A stretch of 28,398 nucleotides of DNA from JAVBNC01 sp031551765 (GCA_031551765.1 JAVBNC010000129.1:1-28398); one strand, 5' to 3'. Positions 1 through 16,172 are shown, counted from the first letter of the stretch. Notes: generated by a model from the letters alone, not told the origin. Program-made: numbers and translations.

Positions 1-13
1 GAGGCCTAAAAAT

Positions 14-64
14 AGCGCGGGAAGGGGCGCGGGAAAAAGGCGCGGGGGAAGGACGCGGGGGATG
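14..64. repeat. Degenerate short G-rich tandem repeat
   Basis: Four imperfect units of about 12-13 bases follow one another, each built on GCGCGGG or ACGCGGG followed by a purine run. No open frame with protein-like content covers them. They sit directly before a palindromic GC-rich repeat, so both may belong to one extragenic element. Function unknown. Confidence 0.45.
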
Positions 65-67
65 CCT

Positions 68-126
68 CCGGCGGGCAGGGGCGCTGCCCCTGCACCCCGC
101 GCGGGGGGTTGAACCCCCCGCAACCC
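68..126. repeat. GC-rich extragenic repeat with two adjacent hairpins
   Basis: Two palindromes lie side by side. One has arms CAGGGGC/GCCCCTG around a GCT loop. The other has arms GCGGGGGG/CCCCCCGC around TTGAA. A degenerate relative in the same orientation (GGGGCGCTGCCC, then GGGGG and CCCCCC blocks) occurs at about 300-327. Paired G-block/C-block hairpins of this kind are, as far as I recall, dispersed between genes in Desulfovibrionaceae genomes. Copy number cannot be judged from this window. Confidence 0.5.
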
Positions 127-160
127 CACGGTAGGTTACAGTAGGTTTCGACATAAGCTT

Positions 161-204
161 AAAGGCGTTGTTATCCGCAATGCAGATAACAACGCCTTTT
201 TATG
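161..204 (+). terminator. Long-stem hairpin, probable terminator
   Basis: A perfect 15-bp stem (161-175 with 185-199) encloses a 9-base loop. The plus-strand side runs into a T stretch and then a T-rich region, so it could end a transcript entering from the left of the window. Read on the minus strand it ends in only three T, and it lies about 130 bases past the chemotaxis gene stop, so a role for that gene is less certain. The rest of 1-332 holds GC-rich repeats and no gene I can support. Confidence 0.55.
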
Positions 205-299
205 TTTAGTTTATTTTTATTCAATTGCCCCAAGGCGATTAGCTTTAAACCTAAACCAGTTCTACCATGGGGTCGCGGCGCGAGACCCTGTTACGCATG

Positions 300-327
300 G
301 GGCGCTGCCCGCCGGGGGCATTCCCCC
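300..327. repeat. Degenerate second copy of the GC-rich repeat
   Basis: This stretch repeats the GGGGCGCTGCCC core of the element at 68-126, followed by a GGGGG/CCCCCC pair with a shorter spacer. It sits immediately after the stop codon of the minus-strand chemotaxis gene, so it may also form part of that gene's transcript end. Confidence 0.35.
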
Positions 328-332
328 CTTGC

Positions 333-2447
333 CTATTCCGCCTTCATTTTATTTACAACTTCGTTCATATGCTGCGCCAGCTTTGAAAGTTCATGCGCCG
401 CCATGCTGGAACGGTTGGAACTTTCCGCCACGGCGCTGGTTATTTCGCTTATGGCCTGGGTGCTGCGGTTAATATGTTCCGCCACGGCGGACTGGTGTTC
501 ACTGGATTTGGAAATGGCCCCCACTTCCTGCGCCGTGCTGTTTACTATTACGGCAATGCTGTTCAGCGCGTTACCGGCCTTGTTGGCAAGGTCTGTAGAT
601 TCGCTTACATAGGCGGAAGTGCCCTGCATGGCCTGCACGCTGCTGTTGGTGCCCTGCTGTATGGCGGTAATGGCGGTGCCCACCTGCTTGGTGGCCTCCA
701 TGGTTTTTTCCGCCAGCTTCCGCACTTCATCGGCCACAACGGCAAAGCCGCGCCCGGCTTCACCGGCGCGGGCCGCTTCAATGGCCGCGTTCAGGGCCAG
801 CAGGTTGGTCTGGTCGGCAATGTCGTTGATTATGTTGATAATTTGCCCAATATTCCCAGCTTTTACGCCAAGTTCCGCCAGGCTGTCGCTCATGGCGCGG
901 CTGCGGGTTTCAATTTCCTGCATGCGGGCCACCAGATCCATAACCAGGTTTTTGCCGCTGCCGGTTTCCTGCATGGCCTGTTCCGCCAGGCGGGCGGTGC
1001 GGCCGGTGCTTGAAGAAACTTCAGATACAGACGCGTTTATCTGATCAACGGCCTGCACGGTGTCACCCACGCGGCCGCGCTGGGCATCGGCCCTTTGCTC
1101 CATTTGCTCCGCTTCCTTTATAAGCCTGCGGGTAGCGTCACCAAGGGAATCCATAACTTCGCTTATTTGGTTGGCGCTTTGCAAAATGCCTTCGCGCCGG
1201 GCCTTTTCCGCCATTTGCTTGGCCTGTTCGGCTTCTTCAAGCGAACGCTTGGAAAGGGCCAGGGCTTCTTCAGATTCCCGCATCTTGCTGTTGGCGGTAT
1301 CTACCAGTTCGGCCAGTTTTTTCACCATTTGCTTCAGGCTTTTGTGCAAAATGCCCAGTTCCGCCTTGAAGGGGGCTTCTTCTTCCGGAATGGCTTTAAG
1401 GTCGCCGCCGGAAACCTGCTGCGCGGCCACGGCCAGGCGGCCAATGGGGCGGGCTATGGAACGGGAAACCACAAAGGCCAGCGCCGCCATTATAACCATT
1501 ATGCCAAGCCCCACCAGGAAGATGCTCAGGGTTACGTCAAGCGCGGCCCCGAACACTTCATCCTTTTCTTGCAGCATTATCAAATACCAGCCGTCTTCAG
1601 TGGTTTTTACCCGGGCCAGCCAGTCTTTGCCGTTAAAAGATACTTCAGCTATGCCGTTTTGCAATTTTTTCAGGCCGCCTATGGCCTCTGCCGCGTCCGC
1701 GGGCAGCTTTTCCGCCGTTTTACCGGCCCAGCGTTTTTCCGCCGGCATGTCCATTTTGGAATTCATGGGGTCTATAAGCACCTGCCCAAGGTTGTCCAGC
1801 ATTATCACGTAGCCGGTTTTGCCTACGCGCACTTCGCCTATTTCCCTTGTAAGGGTGGAAAGGTTTATGTCTACGCCGATAACCCCGCGCAGCCCCTGGG
1901 TGGAACGCACCACCCCGGTTATACTGCACACTGTTTTACCAGTGGTGGAAACATAGCCTTCAGTCAGCATGATCTTGTTATTTTTGTCCGCCGCGGTATA
2001 CCACGGGCGTTTGCGCGGGTCATACGCGGCGCCCAGGGGGTCGTCCGGGGCCATGGTCATGCCGCCGTTGGCCGTGCCCACATAAATGGCCGCATAGCTG
2101 GTAAAGGCGTTCATAAAGCGGGAAAAGACCTGAAACATGGCCTGTTCTTCCGGCCCAAAGCTGGCGTGATCCGTTTTAAATTCTGTCTTGCGGTCCATGT
2201 ACGTGCTGGCAAATTCCAGGTTGTCTTTCACCGCCGGCGTTTCAATCAACAGGCCCAACACCTGCTTGGGGGCGTCAAAAAAGCTTTCAGTGAAGGCGTT
2301 CATGCGTTCAAGCTGGGCCTGACTGTTCACATTGAAATTTTCCCAAAAGGCCTTGCGCATTTCATAGGATACCGTGATGGTTATGCCCGCGGTAGCCACC
2401 AGCACGGCAAAAAGAATGGAAAGCATGATTTTGTTACGTATTCTCAT
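333..2447 (-). CDS. Methyl-accepting chemotaxis protein with dCache sensor
   Basis: Membrane chemoreceptor of 704 residues that would pass ligand binding outside the cell to a CheA/CheW array. Transmembrane helix 1 is about residues 7-27. A large periplasmic domain (about 35-295) has dCache marks (RPWY at 147-150, GVIGVDINLSTL at 188-199). Transmembrane helix 2 is about 303-327, followed by HAMP and a coiled coil. The cytoplasmic signalling tip is clear (IADQTNLLALNAAIEAARAG at 543-562, then GRGFAVVADEVRKLAEKT). There is no C-terminal CheR-binding pentapeptide. The start has a weak GGTGA ribosome site. A possible promoter is TTGCGT (2572-2567), 18 bases, TATAAA (2548-2543). Codon use is GAA/ATA/ATT-rich, like the first third of rpoB and unlike the rest of the window. 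The ligand cannot be read from sequence. Confidence 0.95.
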   Translation of the reverse strand: MRIRNKIMLSILFAVLVATAGITITVSYEMRKAFWENFNVNSQAQLERMNAFTESFFDAPKQVLGLLIETPAVKDNLEFASTYMDRKTEFKTDHASFGPEEQAMFQVFSRFMNAFTSYAAIYVGTANGGMTMAPDDPLGAAYDPRKRPWYTAADKNNKIMLTEGYVSTTGKTVCSITGVVRSTQGLRGVIGVDINLSTLTREIGEVRVGKTGYVIMLDNLGQVLIDPMNSKMDMPAEKRWAGKTAEKLPADAAEAIGGLKKLQNGIAEVSFNGKDWLARVKTTEDGWYLIMLQEKDEVFGAALDVTLSIFLVGLGIMVIMAALAFVVSRSIARPIGRLAVAAQQVSGGDLKAIPEEEAPFKAELGILHKSLKQMVKKLAELVDTANSKMRESEEALALSKRSLEEAEQAKQMAEKARREGILQSANQISEVMDSLGDATRRLIKEAEQMEQRADAQRGRVGDTVQAVDQINASVSEVSSSTGRTARLAEQAMQETGSGKNLVMDLVARMQEIETRSRAMSDSLAELGVKAGNIGQIINIINDIADQTNLLALNAAIEAARAGEAGRGFAVVADEVRKLAEKTMEATKQVGTAITAIQQGTNSSVQAMQGTSAYVSESTDLANKAGNALNSIAVIVNSTAQEVGAISKSSEHQSAVAEHINRSTQAISEITSAVAESSNRSSMAAHELSKLAQHMNEVVNKMKAE

Positions 2448-2973
2448 TGATTCACCATAAAAAAATAAAGTTTAATTGGACAATGTAATTGCCACATGCC
2501 GCCAACAGCTGAAAATCAAAAACATTTTAAAAGCAAAAACACTTTATAATGATAAACAAGGACGCAACGCAACGCGGATTCTAGATAAAGAACCCGCGTG
2601 CCGCGTATTTTTAGGCCATTGCGCAATGGCCTAATTTTGCTTGAAAGCGCAAAATGTTCTGGCCTGAAGCGCCTTGAAGCGTTCAGGCATTGCCAAATTT
2701 ATTTTGACATATCGGGTTGTATAACCTCTCTTTGAATAAAAGGGAAGCGAAATCGAAAAAAATTTGCTTGCTTTTTAAAAAAAAATTGCATATCTATTTG
2801 CGTTCAATGTTTGCATGTCAACAGCGGCATATGAGTCCTGAAGCGTAACAATGCCTGTAATTACGGGCCTCTTGCGTGTCAATTGCGCCCTGCGTGTTTT
2901 TTTACGCAGTGCGCTCTTTTGCTTTTTATCCCTCGCTCTCCGGCGCTTGCCGGCACCCCTTATGAGGTAAATA
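2448..2973. promoter_or_regulatory. AT-rich divergent intergenic region before rpoB
   Basis: 526 bases without a supportable gene separate the divergent chemotaxis gene and rpoB. Contents: a TATAAT at 2545-2550 (plus) overlapping a minus-strand TATAAA; a perfect 24-base palindrome at 2611-2634; a stem ATTTTGC/GCAAAAT just after it; a stem GCCTGAA/TTCAGGC further on (to about 2690); a TTGACA at 2704-2709 whose nearest TATAAC is only 10 bases away; a weak TTGCTT (2768-2773), 17 bases, TATCTA (2791-2796) pair; and a small CCGGC/GCCGG hairpin just before the rpoB ribosome site. The true start sites cannot be chosen by eye. In most bacteria rplL lies here; no rplJ/rplL remnant is seen. Confidence 0.45.
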
Positions 2974-7173
<4,200 letters not shown>

Positions 7174-7185
7174 GCACTTTGTTAA

Positions 7186-7211
7186 CCCGGGGCGGCCTGT
7201 TCCGCCCCGGG
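7186..7211 (+). other. Intercistronic hairpin between rpoB and rpoC
   Basis: A perfect 10-bp GC stem (7186-7195 with 7202-7211) with a 6-base loop fills much of the 60-base gap. It is followed by GCGACTATATATCGAGG, not a T run, so it is not a standard terminator. It could slow RNA decay or mark a processing site, or have no role. Confidence 0.6.
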
Positions 7212-7233
7212 GCGACTATATATCGAGGTAGCC

Positions 7234-11391
<4,158 letters not shown>

Positions 11392-11411
11392 TTGACTTCA
11401 CATGGAAACGC

Positions 11412-11448
11412 AATGCCGCCGTGCCCCGCACGGCGGCATTTTCTTTTG
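11412..11448 (+). terminator. Rho-independent terminator of rpoBC
   Basis: A perfect 13-bp stem (11412-11424 with 11428-11440), a CCC loop and the run TTCTTTT follow rpoC closely. This separates rpoBC from the Sel1-repeat gene. Confidence 0.92.
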
Positions 11449-11484
11449 TCCGCACGGCCTTCATACTAGATATAGAATTATAAA

Positions 11485-11490
11485 TATAAT
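11485..11490 (+). promoter_or_regulatory. Possible -10 element before the Sel1-repeat gene
   Basis: A perfect TATAAT lies in a short AT-rich patch between the rpoBC terminator and the next gene. No good -35 match stands at 16-18 bases upstream (CATACT at 17), so this is tentative. The start codon I prefer would then have a leader of about 155 bases. Confidence 0.3.
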
Positions 11491-11654
11491 CCTGGCGAAT
11501 ATATCCCTCCTTCGATAAATGCTACGTTATGGAAGTGTCCTCCGGAAAATTTCACGGAACCCTATCCTCCCGAAATGGCACATGGAGGCATACCCACTTC
11601 CAACGCTATCCGTGGCAAATGTTGTTTCTTTGCTCGCCGATGGAGGCCAGCCTC

Positions 11655-12428
11655 ATGCCGATGAAACGTGAATTTCTTATGCAGCTAGCGAAGGCCGAAA
11701 GCTTTTTCCAGGAAGGCCGCAGCCATGATCTGGGGAATAACGGACAGCCCCGCGACAAATTCAGAGCCATGGTGCTATACAGCAGGGCGGTAAACCTTGG
11801 CAGCGCCGAGGCGGCCCTGCATATCGGGTTACTGTTCAGAGAAGGGGCCGTGCTGACCAAATGCCGGGAATCCGGATACCGTTATATGTTGCGTTTTTTC
11901 AGCAAGGCGGCCGCCCTGGGCTGCGCGGACGGCCTGTACCACCTGTATGAGGAATTCCACAGAGGGGTGCGGGTACGGAAAAACCAAGCCATTGCGGCTA
12001 GGTTCCTGCACAAGGCCGCCATGCGGGGATCCATCCGGGCCATGGCTGTTTTGGGCCTGCAAACAATCAGCCGCGGCAACGAAGCGGACGGCCGCCGCCT
12101 GCTGGAACGGGCCCTGCTGGCGGGCTACGGCGACGCGGGCTATTACCTGGCCATGTTCTACGCCAGGCAGCGCAACGATTCCATGGCCATGCTCAAATGC
12201 CTGCGCGCGGGCGCCCGCAGAGGCAGTGACAGGTGCCGCAAGCGCCTGGAATACATCTGTGAGTCAGGGCTGAACAGCCGCACCTGCAGCCAGGGCCAGG
12301 TGCAGGGCTTGCTGGTGCCGCCCCCGGCAACCAGCTCGCAAGGTTGGTCCACGGCCTGGACCGACGAACTGTTTCCCCTTGCCCCCTGGATTGTCCGGCA
12401 CACCCTGGCGGCCGGGAAAAGCGCGTAA
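11655..12428 (+). CDS. Sel1-repeat (TPR-like) protein, function unknown
   Basis: Protein of 257 residues built from Sel1-like helical repeats: successive units such as AMVLYSRAVNLGSAEAALHIG, then FFSKAAALGCADGLYHLYEE, ARFLHKAAMRGSIRAMAVLG and RRLLERALLAGYGDAGYYLA. Such repeats usually serve protein-protein binding. No signal peptide is seen. The frame stays open from 11529, but the GGAGG at 11642-11646 stands 8 bases before the ATG at 11655, so I start there; ATG 11661 is also possible. The last ~50 residues fall outside the repeats and are Ser/Pro-rich. It is isolated between the rpoBC terminator and a convergent phosphoesterase gene, so context gives no role. Confidence 0.8.
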   Translation: MPMKREFLMQLAKAESFFQEGRSHDLGNNGQPRDKFRAMVLYSRAVNLGSAEAALHIGLLFREGAVLTKCRESGYRYMLRFFSKAAALGCADGLYHLYEEFHRGVRVRKNQAIAARFLHKAAMRGSIRAMAVLGLQTISRGNEADGRRLLERALLAGYGDAGYYLAMFYARQRNDSMAMLKCLRAGARRGSDRCRKRLEYICESGLNSRTCSQGQVQGLLVPPPATSSQGWSTAWTDELFPLAPWIVRHTLAAGKSA

Positions 12429-12449
12429 TCGCGCTCCGCCCCTGAAAAA

Positions 12450-12490
12450 TGAAAGGGCCGCACCGTAATCCGGCGCGGCCCTTGCATTCG
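12450..12490 (-). terminator. Terminator between convergent genes
   Basis: A 9-bp stem AAGGGCCGC/GCGGCCCTT (12453-12461 with 12475-12483) has an inner CCG/CGG pair. On the minus strand it is followed by TTTCATTTTT, a good T-rich run for the metallophosphoesterase gene. On the plus strand it is weaker but may also stop the Sel1 gene transcript. Confidence 0.75.
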
Positions 12491-12491
12491 T

Positions 12492-13592
12492 CTACTTCCC
12501 GGCGCCGCGCTGGCCTGTCAGCGTTCTCGGGCGCTCCGCTTTGTACCCTTCGGGCGTTTTCGCATACGTGGTCAGCGTGATGGGGTCTTGGGGCTCCGCC
12601 CCCGCTATGTCCACCACAAGGAAATTGCGGTCCACTGAAACGTTCCACACGGCGGGGTCGGACAGCACCTTGGCGGCGGAGGACTTGTTCCCGCCCACCG
12701 GTCCGATGATAACCTGCGCCATGGGATAGCGCGCTTCCGGCCACACCTTGCCGTCCACCAGCGCGAAAGAGGAAATGTGCAGGTGCGCGGCTATCATCAG
12801 GTCAAAATGCTTGTCTTCCAAAGTCCGCCACAGGCTTTTGAAGCTTTCGTCATGCGGGATGGGGCGTTCCTTTTTGGGGTTGAAGACCGGAGCGTGGGCC
12901 AGCAAAATGCGGTGGCTGGCCTCTTCCACTTCCGGCAGGGGACCGGCCAGCCAGTCCAGCTGGCCCTGGCTGATATGGCCGTAAGCGCCGTACGGCTTAC
13001 TTTCCAGATCCTTTTCCAGGTAATAGGAGTCGATGGCCACGAACACGGTCTTGGTCTTTTTGTCGCTCACGGTATAGGCCAGGTGCTCATAGCCCTTGGG
13101 GCCGTTGGAAGGCATGGAGGAAAAGGCTTTCAGGAACGCTTCCTGGTTGCTTGTGAAGTAGCGGAGCTTGGAAGGGTCGTCCGCGTTGCGGGCGCGGGTC
13201 AGCTCATGGTTGCCTTTGATCACGTACAGTGGGATGCCCGCGTCCGTTATGGGCCTCATCAGCTCTTTCCAGGCTTCGAACTGGTAGCCGGTCTCTTCCG
13301 TAAACCCTCTCCCAGCCAGGTCGCCCAGGCAAAACACCATGTCCGGCTTGGGGTTCATGGCCAGAATGGCCTTGTTCACCGCCTCCGTCTCCGTTTTGTT
13401 AATGAAATCGTAATTCGGCCCTTTGGAGCCCTGGGTATCGGAAATCAAAACCGCCCGCAGCGCCAGGGCGGGCTGGGGAACGGCCAGAACCGCCACGGCC
13501 AGGAAAGCCAGAAAAAAAAGAACTCCATTCCGCCGACAGGAACAACGTGGGTTCAAGGTTTCCCGCCCCGTATCGCGTTGTTGCACGCACAT
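12492..13592 (-). CDS. Exported calcineurin-like metallophosphoesterase
   Basis: Probable periplasmic phosphoesterase of 366 residues. A signal peptide is visible (basic stretch, then GVLFFLAFLAVAVLAVPQPA, cleavage near ALA at about 43-45). Metallophosphoesterase motifs appear in order: D52-T-Q54, GDLAG (90-94), GNHE (127-130), LAHAP (H233) and AHLH (269-272). The first motif is normally D-x-H; here it is D-x-Q, as in some subfamilies that use Mn2+ or hydrolyse nucleotide substrates. Substrate unknown. ATG 13592 has AAGG six bases upstream. A TTGACA exists on the minus strand at 13721-13716, but I find no good -10 for it. The gene is single and convergent with the Sel1 gene. Confidence 0.88.
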   Translation of the reverse strand: MCVQQRDTGRETLNPRCSCRRNGVLFFLAFLAVAVLAVPQPALALRAVLISDTQGSKGPNYDFINKTETEAVNKAILAMNPKPDMVFCLGDLAGRGFTEETGYQFEAWKELMRPITDAGIPLYVIKGNHELTRARNADDPSKLRYFTSNQEAFLKAFSSMPSNGPKGYEHLAYTVSDKKTKTVFVAIDSYYLEKDLESKPYGAYGHISQGQLDWLAGPLPEVEEASHRILLAHAPVFNPKKERPIPHDESFKSLWRTLEDKHFDLMIAAHLHISSFALVDGKVWPEARYPMAQVIIGPVGGNKSSAAKVLSDPAVWNVSVDRNFLVVDIAGAEPQDPITLTTYAKTPEGYKAERPRTLTGQRGAGK

Positions 13593-13751
13593 GATGCACC
13601 TTCTCTTCAGGCCGCGCCCTTTGCTTCGCCGGGATGCGGACCGGTATGCCGAAGCGCCCCTTCAGGCGCCCCGGCGTTCTTTGGGTATCCGGAACTTCCT
13701 CCCTATCCCCGCCGCTGTCAAGACGCAGGATTGCCCGCAATAAAAAACGCT

Positions 13752-13793
13752 TGCATAAAAACAGGGCCGCGTCATGTACCCGTGACGTGGCCC
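13752..13793 (-). terminator. Terminator downstream of feoB
   Basis: An 11-bp stem with one G-T mismatch (13764-13774 with 13783-13793) and an 8-base loop. On the minus strand it is followed by TGTTTTTATG. It lies about 60 bases after the feoB stop and probably ends the ferrous iron operon. Confidence 0.75.
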
Positions 13794-13817
13794 CGCTGCA
13801 TATGGGACGTGTGTGCC

Positions 13818-13841
13818 GGGAAAAGGCGCGCGCCTTTTCCC
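13818..13841. repeat. Perfect 24-base palindrome after feoB
   Basis: A self-complementary sequence with centre GGCGCGCGCC and A4/T4 flanks lies 10 bases beyond the feoB stop. In RNA it gives a strong stem without its own T run, so it may act with the terminator just downstream to protect the 3' end. No evidence for a DNA-binding role. Confidence 0.6.
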
Positions 13842-13850
13842 CGCCCCGCT

Positions 13851-16172
13851 TTATACCAGCGTTTTCCCGATCTGGTAGACGGCCACGGCCAGGCCGTAAG
13901 CCAGAAGCGTGCTGTACACCAGGCTGAACACGGGCCAGCGCCAGCCGCCGGTTTCCGCTTTCATGGCCACAATGGTCACCACGCAGGGCGCGTAGATGAG
14001 CACGAAGATGAGCAGACTCAACGCGTTGGCCTTGTTCCAGTGCGGGTCGTTCTTGATCTGCTCTTCCAGGGGCGCGGCCTCTTCCGGGTCCACTTCGCCC
14101 AGAGAATAGGCGGTGCCCAGCGTGGAGACCAGCACTTCCTTGGCCGCGAAGCCACCCAGCAGCGCGATGTTAGTGCGCCATTCAAAGCCCGCGTACTTGC
14201 TCACCGGTTCCAGGGCCGTGCCGATGCGGCCGGCTATGGAGTGGCGCAACGCTTCGGAGGATTCTTCGTTCTTGACCGCGTCCAGGGCGTCTTTGGCTTC
14301 CGCCAGCGCCTCTTCTTCCGGCGTGCCGGGTTCTTCTTTTTCCGCTTTTTCTTCCTTGGCCTTGGCGGCGGGCGCTTCGGCCTTGGTTTCCTCAGCGGGA
14401 GCCAGTTTTTTTACCGCTTCCACGGCCTTTTCAGCGGCTTCCACACGCTCTTCCAGCGGCGCTTTCAGGTCGGCGTAGTGCTTTTCCCGGTCTTCCGGCA
14501 GGGAGGGAAAGGTCATGGCCGCCCAGAGCAGAATGGAAATGGCCAGAATGATGGTCCCCGCCTTTTTGATATACTGCCAGCCCCGTTCCCAGGTATGCAG
14601 CAGCAGGCCGTGCAGGGTGGGCAGCCGGTAGGGCGGCAGTTCCATGACAAAGGGCGTGGGTTCCCCGGTGATGACGGTGGAACGCAGCACCCGCGCCGCC
14701 AGCAGCGCCAGTATCCAGCCCGTGAGCGTGATGCAGAGCATGACCGTGGCCCGCTGGTCTTCCACGAAAAACGCGCCCACCAGCAGCGTGAACACCGGAA
14801 TTTTGGCGCCGCAGGCCATGAACGGCACCGTCAGGATGGTGGCCAGTTTTTCCTTGGGGCTGCGCAAGGTTCTGGTGGCCATAACCCCGGGCACGGCGCA
14901 GCCGCCCGCTATGCCGCCGCTGATTATATACGGCATGACGGAGGAGCCGTGCAGCCCGAACATGCGGAAAACCCGGTCCAGCATGTAGGCTATGCGGGCC
15001 ATGTACCCGCTGTCTTCCAGAAAGGCGATGAGCAGGAACATGACCAGAATGAGCGGCACAAAGGTGAGCACCCCGCCCGCGCCCTTGATGACCCCGGCCA
15101 CAATAAGCGATTTGAGCAGCCCGTCATCCAGAACATCTCCCACCGCGGCGCCCAGCCAGTCAAAAAGGGCCTCCACCAGGTCCATGGGGTAGCTGCCCAG
15201 CTTGAAGGCTATTTCGTATATGCAATAGAAAATGCCAATCATTATCAGCGGACCGAGCAGCTTGTGCGTCAACAGCTTATCCACCCGGTCGGAAAAATCG
15301 CGGCGGTCGGCGATATCTTTGTGGCGCTGCACCACATCCCCGCGCAGCAGGCCGGAAATGTAGCCGTAGCGGTAGTCCGCGATAACCGCTTCCGGGTAGC
15401 TGTGCACCGTGTCGCTGATATGCTTGGTCACCTGCGCGCAGCGCTCTTCCAGTTTGGCGGCGTTTTCCGGGGGCAGCAGGCCTTCTTTGCGGATGTCCGG
15501 GTCGTTTTCCAGATACTTCAGGGCGATCCAGCGCGCGGGGAAAAGCGCCTGGCCACCGGGAACGGCGGGCACAACGGCAAGACCGCGTTCCGCTTCCGGC
15601 TCCATGTCCTGCATGGCCGCGTCCAGATCCGGGCCATAGGATATCTTCAAGGGAGCCCAGGCCGCTCCGGAACGTTCCGCCGCAAGAGCGACAGCGGCGC
15701 GCAGGACTTCGCTCACGCCTTCCCCGCTACGGCCCACGGTTTCCACCACGGGCACATTCAAAAGCTGGGCCAGACGCCTGGTATCGATGCTGTCGCCGCG
15801 CTTGCGCACTTCGTCCATCATGTTCAGCGCCAGCACCACGGGAATACCCAGCTCCATGAGCTGCACGGTAAGGTACAGGTTGCGTTCCAGCGCGCCGGAA
15901 TCCACCACCTGCACCACGACGTCGGGGCGCTCTTCCGCCAGCATGCGGCGGGCGACCACTTCTTCCTGGCTATAGGCGGTGAGGGAGTATGTTCCGGGCA
16001 GGTCGACGATGCGTATGGTCTGCCCGTCCAGATGAGCGTCACCGTACTTTTTGTCCACGGTAATGCCCGGGTAGTTGCCCACATGCTGGCGGGAGCCCGT
16101 CAGATGGTTGAAGATGGTGGTTTTTCCGCAGTTCGGGTTCCCGGCAAGTGCTACAGTGAGAATGCGATTCAT
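13851..16172 (-). CDS. feoB: Ferrous iron transporter B
   Basis: Inner-membrane Fe2+ importer with a GTPase head, 773 residues. G-motifs: GNPNCGKTT (11-19), DLPGTYS (57-63), NMMD (117-120). A helical spacer and the two gate modules of the membrane channel follow (SGGIAGGCAVPGVMATRTL; GGFAAKEVLVSTLGTAYSLG). The frame continues 18 residues upstream to 16226, but family members begin just before the G1 motif, so I take ATG 16172, which has only a weak ribosome site. Oddity: residues about 555-640, between a membrane helix and the conserved GRIG segment, hold a low-complexity Lys/Glu/Ala stretch longer than I expect in this family. The gene lies 67 bases after feoA on the same strand. Confidence 0.97.
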   Translation of the reverse strand: MNRILTVALAGNPNCGKTTIFNHLTGSRQHVGNYPGITVDKKYGDAHLDGQTIRIVDLPGTYSLTAYSQEEVVARRMLAEERPDVVVQVVDSGALERNLYLTVQLMELGIPVVLALNMMDEVRKRGDSIDTRRLAQLLNVPVVETVGRSGEGVSEVLRAAVALAAERSGAAWAPLKISYGPDLDAAMQDMEPEAERGLAVVPAVPGGQALFPARWIALKYLENDPDIRKEGLLPPENAAKLEERCAQVTKHISDTVHSYPEAVIADYRYGYISGLLRGDVVQRHKDIADRRDFSDRVDKLLTHKLLGPLIMIGIFYCIYEIAFKLGSYPMDLVEALFDWLGAAVGDVLDDGLLKSLIVAGVIKGAGGVLTFVPLILVMFLLIAFLEDSGYMARIAYMLDRVFRMFGLHGSSVMPYIISGGIAGGCAVPGVMATRTLRSPKEKLATILTVPFMACGAKIPVFTLLVGAFFVEDQRATVMLCITLTGWILALLAARVLRSTVITGEPTPFVMELPPYRLPTLHGLLLHTWERGWQYIKKAGTIILAISILLWAAMTFPSLPEDREKHYADLKAPLEERVEAAEKAVEAVKKLAPAEETKAEAPAAKAKEEKAEKEEPGTPEEEALAEAKDALDAVKNEESSEALRHSIAGRIGTALEPVSKYAGFEWRTNIALLGGFAAKEVLVSTLGTAYSLGEVDPEEAAPLEEQIKNDPHWNKANALSLLIFVLIYAPCVVTIVAMKAETGGWRWPVFSLVYSTLLAYGLAVAVYQIGKTLV

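Noticed and set aside
2704..2725. TTGACA and TATAAC before rpoB as a sigma-70 promoter
   Set aside because: The spacing is only 10 bases, too short for a standard promoter.
7186..7211. Rho-independent terminator between rpoB and rpoC
   Set aside because: The stem is strong but no T run follows, and rpoC must be transcribed with rpoB.
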